A stretch of DNA of 64,000 bases from contig NZ_JAZAPB010000002.1 of assembly GCF_036321025.1 (NCBI RefSeq), forward strand, positions 682,001 to 746,000. Reading direction: 5' to 3'. The notes beneath the pieces are model-generated. The model was not told the DNA's origin. It made no database searches and worked only from the letters and a program-made list of their open reading frames with translations. Source of the DNA: Alteraurantiacibacter hainanensis (GTDB lineage Bacteria; Pseudomonadota; Alphaproteobacteria; Sphingomonadales; Sphingomonadaceae). The translations under genes were made by a program, and so were the position numbers. This document shows positions 60,824 through 64,000 of this stretch, one piece after another; within the stretch, counting starts at the first letter, position 1; each line of letters starts with the position of its first letter.

Positions 60824-62604
60824 GCGAAGGCAGCAAGCCCAAAAAGCTTCGTTCGCGCGACTGGTTCGATAATGCCGAGCGGATGGACATGACCGCGCTC
60901 TATCTCGAGCGGTTCATGAACTACGGCATCACTCCGGAGGAATTGCGGAGCGGCAAGCCGATCATCGGCATCGCCCAGTCGGGCAGCGACCTGTCGCCCT
61001 GCAATCGCATCCATGTGGAGCTCGCCAAGCGGACGCGAGACGGGATCCGTGACGCGGGCGGCGTCCCCATCGAATTTCCGGTCCATCCGATCTTCGAGAA
61101 CTGCCGCAGGCCGACTGCGGCGCTCGACCGCAATCTCCTCTACCTCGGGCTTGTCGAACTGCTCAACGGCTATCCCCTCGACGGTGTGGTGCTCACCACC
61201 GGGTGTGACAAGACCACGCCCAGCCAGATCATGGCGGCCAGCACGGTTGATATTCCTGCCATCGTCCTCAGCGGCGGCCCGATGCTGGATGGGTGGCACG
61301 AGGGGGAACTGGTCGGCAGCGGCACGGTGATCTGGCGCAGCCGCCGCAAGCTGGCCGCGGGCGAGATAGACGAAGAGGAATTCCTTCGCCGCGCCACCTC
61401 CAGCGCGCCGAGCGCGGGCCACTGCAACTCGATGGGCACGGCCAGCACGATGAACGCGGTGGCCGAGGCGCTGGGTCTCAGCCTGACGGGCTGCGCGGCA
61501 ATTCCCGCGCCCTATCGCGAGCGGGGACAGTATGCCTATCGCACGGGGCAACGCATCGTCGAGATGGTGCGCGAAGACCTGAAGCCGTCCGACATTCTGA
61601 CCAGAGAGGCTTTCCTGAACGCGGTCGCTACGGTCAGCGTGATCGGCGGTTCCTCGAATGCGCAGCCGCATATCCAGGCCATGGCGGCGCACGCCGGAGT
61701 GGAGCTTCCAACATCCGTCTGGCAGGAGCATGGCTACGACCTTCCGCTGCTGGTGAACATGCAGCCCGCCGGGAAATACCTGGGCGAGAGGTTTCACCGC
61801 GCCGGCGGCGTACCGGCGGCCATGTGGGAATTGCTGCAGGCCGGTGTCCTTCATGCCGACTGCCTGACCTGCACAGGCCGGTCGATGGAGGAGAACCTCA
61901 CCGGACGCGAGAGCCCCGACCGTGAGATGATACGGCCCTTTGCCGACCCGCTTAAGGACAAGGCCGGTTTCCTTGTCCTCTCGGGCAACCTGTTCGATTT
62001 CGGCATCCTCAAGACCTCGGTAATTTCCGAGGATTTCCGGCGCCGCTACCTCTCGAAGCCCGGCCAGAAAGGGATTTTCGAAGCGCGCGCGATCGTCTTC
62101 GACGGATCGGACGACTACCATCATCGCATCAACGATCCTTCGCTCGAGATCGACCAGGATTGCATCCTCGTTATCCGGGCATCGGGCGTGATCGGCTGGC
62201 CCGGCAGCGCGGAGGTGGTGAACATGCAGCCACCCGACGCGCTGATCCGCGCGGGTACGGCCTGGTTGCCGACCCTTGGCGACGGCAGGCAGTCGGGCAC
62301 CAGCGACAGCCCCTCGATCCTCAACGTATCGCCGGAGAGCGCCGTGGGCGGCGGACTGTCATGGCTGCGCACGGGCGACACCATTCGCGTCGACCTGAAC
62401 CAAGGCACCTGCAATGCGCTGGTCGACGAGGCCGAGATCGAGCGGCGGCGGGCGGAGGAAAGCATACCGTCCGTGCCGGAGCACAATACCCCCTGGGAAG
62501 AGCTGTTCCGCAAGAACACCGGCCAGCTTGGCGAGGGCGGAGTGATGGATTTCGCCGTGAAGTACCGCGGAACCGCGAGAAAGCTGCCGCGGCACAACCA
62601 CTGA
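60820..62604 (+). CDS. xylD: D-xylonate dehydratase (594 aa)
   Basis: An IlvD/Edd-family Fe-S dehydratase making 2-keto-3-deoxy-D-xylonate. The sequence agrees closely with Caulobacter XylD over its length, for example R-F-M-N-Y-G-I-T-P-E-E-L-R-S-G-K-P-I-I-G, H-P-I-F-E-N-C-R-R-P-T-A-A, and the end K-L-P-R-H-N-H. The start is GTG at 60820, overlapping the stop of the LacI gene. The xylose dehydrogenase, xylonolactonase and a dedicated keto-deoxy-xylonate dehydratase are not in the window. The paralogue at 27074 probably acts on arabonate. Confidence 0.93.
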   Translation: MSEGSKPKKLRSRDWFDNAERMDMTALYLERFMNYGITPEELRSGKPIIGIAQSGSDLSPCNRIHVELAKRTRDGIRDAGGVPIEFPVHPIFENCRRPTAALDRNLLYLGLVELLNGYPLDGVVLTTGCDKTTPSQIMAASTVDIPAIVLSGGPMLDGWHEGELVGSGTVIWRSRRKLAAGEIDEEEFLRRATSSAPSAGHCNSMGTASTMNAVAEALGLSLTGCAAIPAPYRERGQYAYRTGQRIVEMVREDLKPSDILTREAFLNAVATVSVIGGSSNAQPHIQAMAAHAGVELPTSVWQEHGYDLPLLVNMQPAGKYLGERFHRAGGVPAAMWELLQAGVLHADCLTCTGRSMEENLTGRESPDREMIRPFADPLKDKAGFLVLSGNLFDFGILKTSVISEDFRRRYLSKPGQKGIFEARAIVFDGSDDYHHRINDPSLEIDQDCILVIRASGVIGWPGSAEVVNMQPPDALIRAGTAWLPTLGDGRQSGTSDSPSILNVSPESAVGGGLSWLRTGDTIRVDLNQGTCNALVDEAEIERRRAEESIPSVPEHNTPWEELFRKNTGQLGEGGVMDFAVKYRGTARKLPRHNH

Positions 62605-62640
62605 TCGGCAGCGCGGGCCTGCCGCGGGAGAGGGGGCGGC

Positions 62641-63831
62641 GTGGGTAGCGAGACAATCGAAACGAAAGAGCGTATCGAACTTGTCGACGCGCTGCGCGGC
62701 TTTGCCCTGTTCGGCCTCCTCATGGTGCACATGGTCGAACGGTTCGAACTCTACTGGGTGGAGCCACGACCCGATCAGTGGTTCGACGCCGTCTTCGCGA
62801 TCTTTGCGGGCAAGAGCTTCGCCATCTTCGCCCTGCTGTTCGGCTTCAGCTTCTCCACCATCATGGCCAGACGCCGGGATCAGGGGATCGACTTCACCGC
62901 GCGCTTTGCCTGGCGCCTCATACTCCTTTTCGCCATCGGGACTCTCCACGCGCTGCTGTATCGCGGCGATATTCTCCAGGTCCTAGCCATTGCGGGGTTG
63001 CTGCTGATCCCTTTCGACCGGGTGCGCAATCAACGCCTGCTCCTGGCCGCAGCTGCGCTGTTTTTTCTGCAGATTCCCCTGATAATACAGGCAATCCTTG
63101 CGGGTGCGGGCGTTCACGCAATGCAGCAACCGCCGCTGTTCTTTTCGGACACCGGCCTGCAGATCCTTGCCGAAGGTAGCCTGGCGCAGGTTCTGGCGGT
63201 GAATGCAGGCGTAGGGATGGCGGCCAAATGGTCGTTCTACCTCTCGACCGGTCGCCTGGGTCAGATCGCCGGCCTTTTCATCCTCGGCATGGTCCTGCAG
63301 CGTGCGGGCGTTTTCACGCAAGTTCGAGAGAAGCAGTCCCGATGGATCGCGGCCCTGGTCGCGTCGGGTCTTGTCTGGCTGGTGCTTGCGGGGTTTGGCA
63401 ACGCCTTGGTTCCGCCGAGTCCTGAAGAAGGGGGCGCGCCAATGCAGGCGCAGGCGATGATCTGGGCGCTCGACAGCTGGCTGGCGCTGACCCTGGGGGC
63501 CTTCCAGGTCTGCGCCTTCGTGCTGCTGTGGCAGCCCCTTAAAGCGCTTCTGCGATGGTTCGTGTTGCCCGGCCGCATGACGCTTACCCTCTACCTCGGG
63601 CAATCCCTCGTGATGGTGCCGATCTTCTACGGCTTCGGACTGGGCTACTGGAACGAAATCAGCTCGGCACAGGCGGTCTTCGCCGGGCTGGCCTTCTTCG
63701 GTCTGCAGATCCTTCTGGCGACCGTCTGGTATCGCTCCATGCGCTATGGGCCGCTGGAATGGATCTGGCGGGCTGCCACCTTCGGAACGGTGCGCGTGCC
63801 CATGAGGCGCACCCGGGACGAGCCGATGTAG
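62641..63831 (+). CDS. DUF418-family membrane protein (396 aa)
   Basis: A polytopic membrane protein with the DUF418 features: R-I-E-L-V-D-A-L-R-G-F-A-L-F-G-L-L at the N-terminus, F-A-G-K-S-F-A-I-F-A-L-L-F-G-F-S-F near residue 60, and a C-terminal G-R-M-T-L-T-L-Y-L-G-Q-S. The family is related to acyltransferase-like membrane proteins; no activity is established. The GTG at 62641 follows GGGAGAGGGGG. It is the last gene on this strand after xylD, 36 bases away, and could be co-transcribed. Confidence 0.88.
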   Translation: MGSETIETKERIELVDALRGFALFGLLMVHMVERFELYWVEPRPDQWFDAVFAIFAGKSFAIFALLFGFSFSTIMARRRDQGIDFTARFAWRLILLFAIGTLHALLYRGDILQVLAIAGLLLIPFDRVRNQRLLLAAAALFFLQIPLIIQAILAGAGVHAMQQPPLFFSDTGLQILAEGSLAQVLAVNAGVGMAAKWSFYLSTGRLGQIAGLFILGMVLQRAGVFTQVREKQSRWIAALVASGLVWLVLAGFGNALVPPSPEEGGAPMQAQAMIWALDSWLALTLGAFQVCAFVLLWQPLKALLRWFVLPGRMTLTLYLGQSLVMVPIFYGFGLGYWNEISSAQAVFAGLAFFGLQILLATVWYRSMRYGPLEWIWRAATFGTVRVPMRRTRDEPM

Positions 63832-63839
63832 CGGGCCGA

Positions 63840-63863
63840 CCTGACCGCAATCGGAGGGTCAGG
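63840..63863. terminator. weak hairpin between convergent genes
   Basis: CCTGACC and GGTCAGG form a seven-pair stem with a ten-base loop, just after the DUF418 stop and overlapping the stop of the gene on the other strand. No T run follows, so termination here is only possible. Confidence 0.35.
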
Positions 63864-64000
63864 CTAATCCGCCCGCCCGAGCGTGCGCGCGGATCAGTGC
63901 GAGCATTGTGTCATCGCTGTCGAAGTTGCCGTACCAGCCCTGCGGTTCGTGCGGGGGGTCGCCCATGTAGGCGAGGTCTCCGTCGCGAAATGCCGCGTCG
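63859..64000 (-). CDS. unidentified protein, C-terminal 46 residues
   Basis: An open frame enters from the right edge and stops at 63859-63861. The visible end is acidic and aromatic: D-G-D-L-A-Y-M-G-D-P-P-H-E-P-Q-G-W-Y-G-N-F, then D-S-D-D-T-M-L-A-L-I-R-A-H-A-R-A-G-G-L-A. The codon use fits a real gene of this genome and it ends tail to tail with the DUF418 gene. I do not recognise the family, and the window is too short for a function. Confidence 0.5.
   Translation of the reverse strand, partial: DAAFRDGDLAYMGDPPHEPQGWYGNFDSDDTMLALIRAHARAGGLA

Noticed and set aside
1..64000. CRISPR array, insertion sequence, prophage, tRNA or rRNA
   Set aside because: No regularly spaced repeats, transposase or integrase motifs, or tRNA-like cloverleaf were seen on either strand by reading; a computed search was not possible.

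Overview
The window looks like a chromosomal carbohydrate and aromatic utilisation region of an aerobic alphaproteobacterium, most likely a sphingomonad (Sphingomonadales; Erythrobacteraceae or Novosphingobium-like). The basis is high G+C, three large TonB-dependent receptors (TBDRs), clustered flavin-dependent halogenase-like genes, oxidative (Weimberg-type) pentose degradation genes, and many 4-nt start/stop overlaps. No tRNA, rRNA, insertion sequence, phage gene or CRISPR array is visible. No gap exceeds 300 bases.

Left part (1-25.7 kb). The end of a LacI regulator is followed by a LacI-type operator, a TBDR and three secreted alpha/beta hydrolases (433-6572). A GntR regulator with a 36-bp near-perfect palindrome faces a second TBDR and a tightly coupled operon (7430-22072). 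That operon encodes a CapA-like phosphoesterase, a complete TRAP transporter (DctQ, DctM, DctP), two 2-hydroxyacyl-CoA dehydratase/benzoyl-CoA reductase-like subunits, two family III CoA-transferases (one a tandem fusion) and a secreted two-domain hydrolase. That hydrolase is a fusion of two enzyme types found as separate genes at 2631-5643. A vanillin/salicylaldehyde-type dehydrogenase, an AraC regulator and 4-hydroxybenzoate 3-monooxygenase (pobA) follow.

Middle part (25.6-41.6 kb). This is an L-arabinose/pentose block: a sugar MFS transporter, an IlvD/Edd-type aldonate dehydratase, a GntR regulator, GH43, an AraD1-type keto-deoxy-arabonate dehydratase, a Gfo/Idh sugar dehydrogenase, aldose epimerase, GH51, an esterase-like hydrolase, a DMT permease, a frameshifted ROK kinase gene, alpha-ketoglutaric semialdehyde dehydrogenase and a XylE-like transporter. 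Together they give an almost complete route from arabinan/arabinoxylan side chains to 2-oxoglutarate; only a lactonase is not seen. Three intergenic regions share a TTTGTCGGA-like motif.

Right part (41.6-64 kb). Four halogenase-family genes, one lacking key residues, flank a 1136-aa TBDR. A glucuronoxylan set follows: GH10, two GH3, GH67 alpha-glucuronidase, a LacI regulator and D-xylonate dehydratase (xylD), then a DUF418 membrane protein. Three copies of TGGTAGCGCTAMCA (the first copy with A in place of the leading T) lie before the XylE-like transporter, the large TBDR and the GH3/GH67 pair, and define a probable XylR regulon.

Taken together the region reads as a locus for feruloylated or otherwise esterified glucuronoarabinoxylan: ester hydrolysis, backbone and side-chain cleavage, TonB-dependent uptake, oxidative pentose degradation, and degradation of released aromatics. 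The least explained parts are the CoA-transferase/dehydratase-like/TRAP operon and the halogenase-family cluster.
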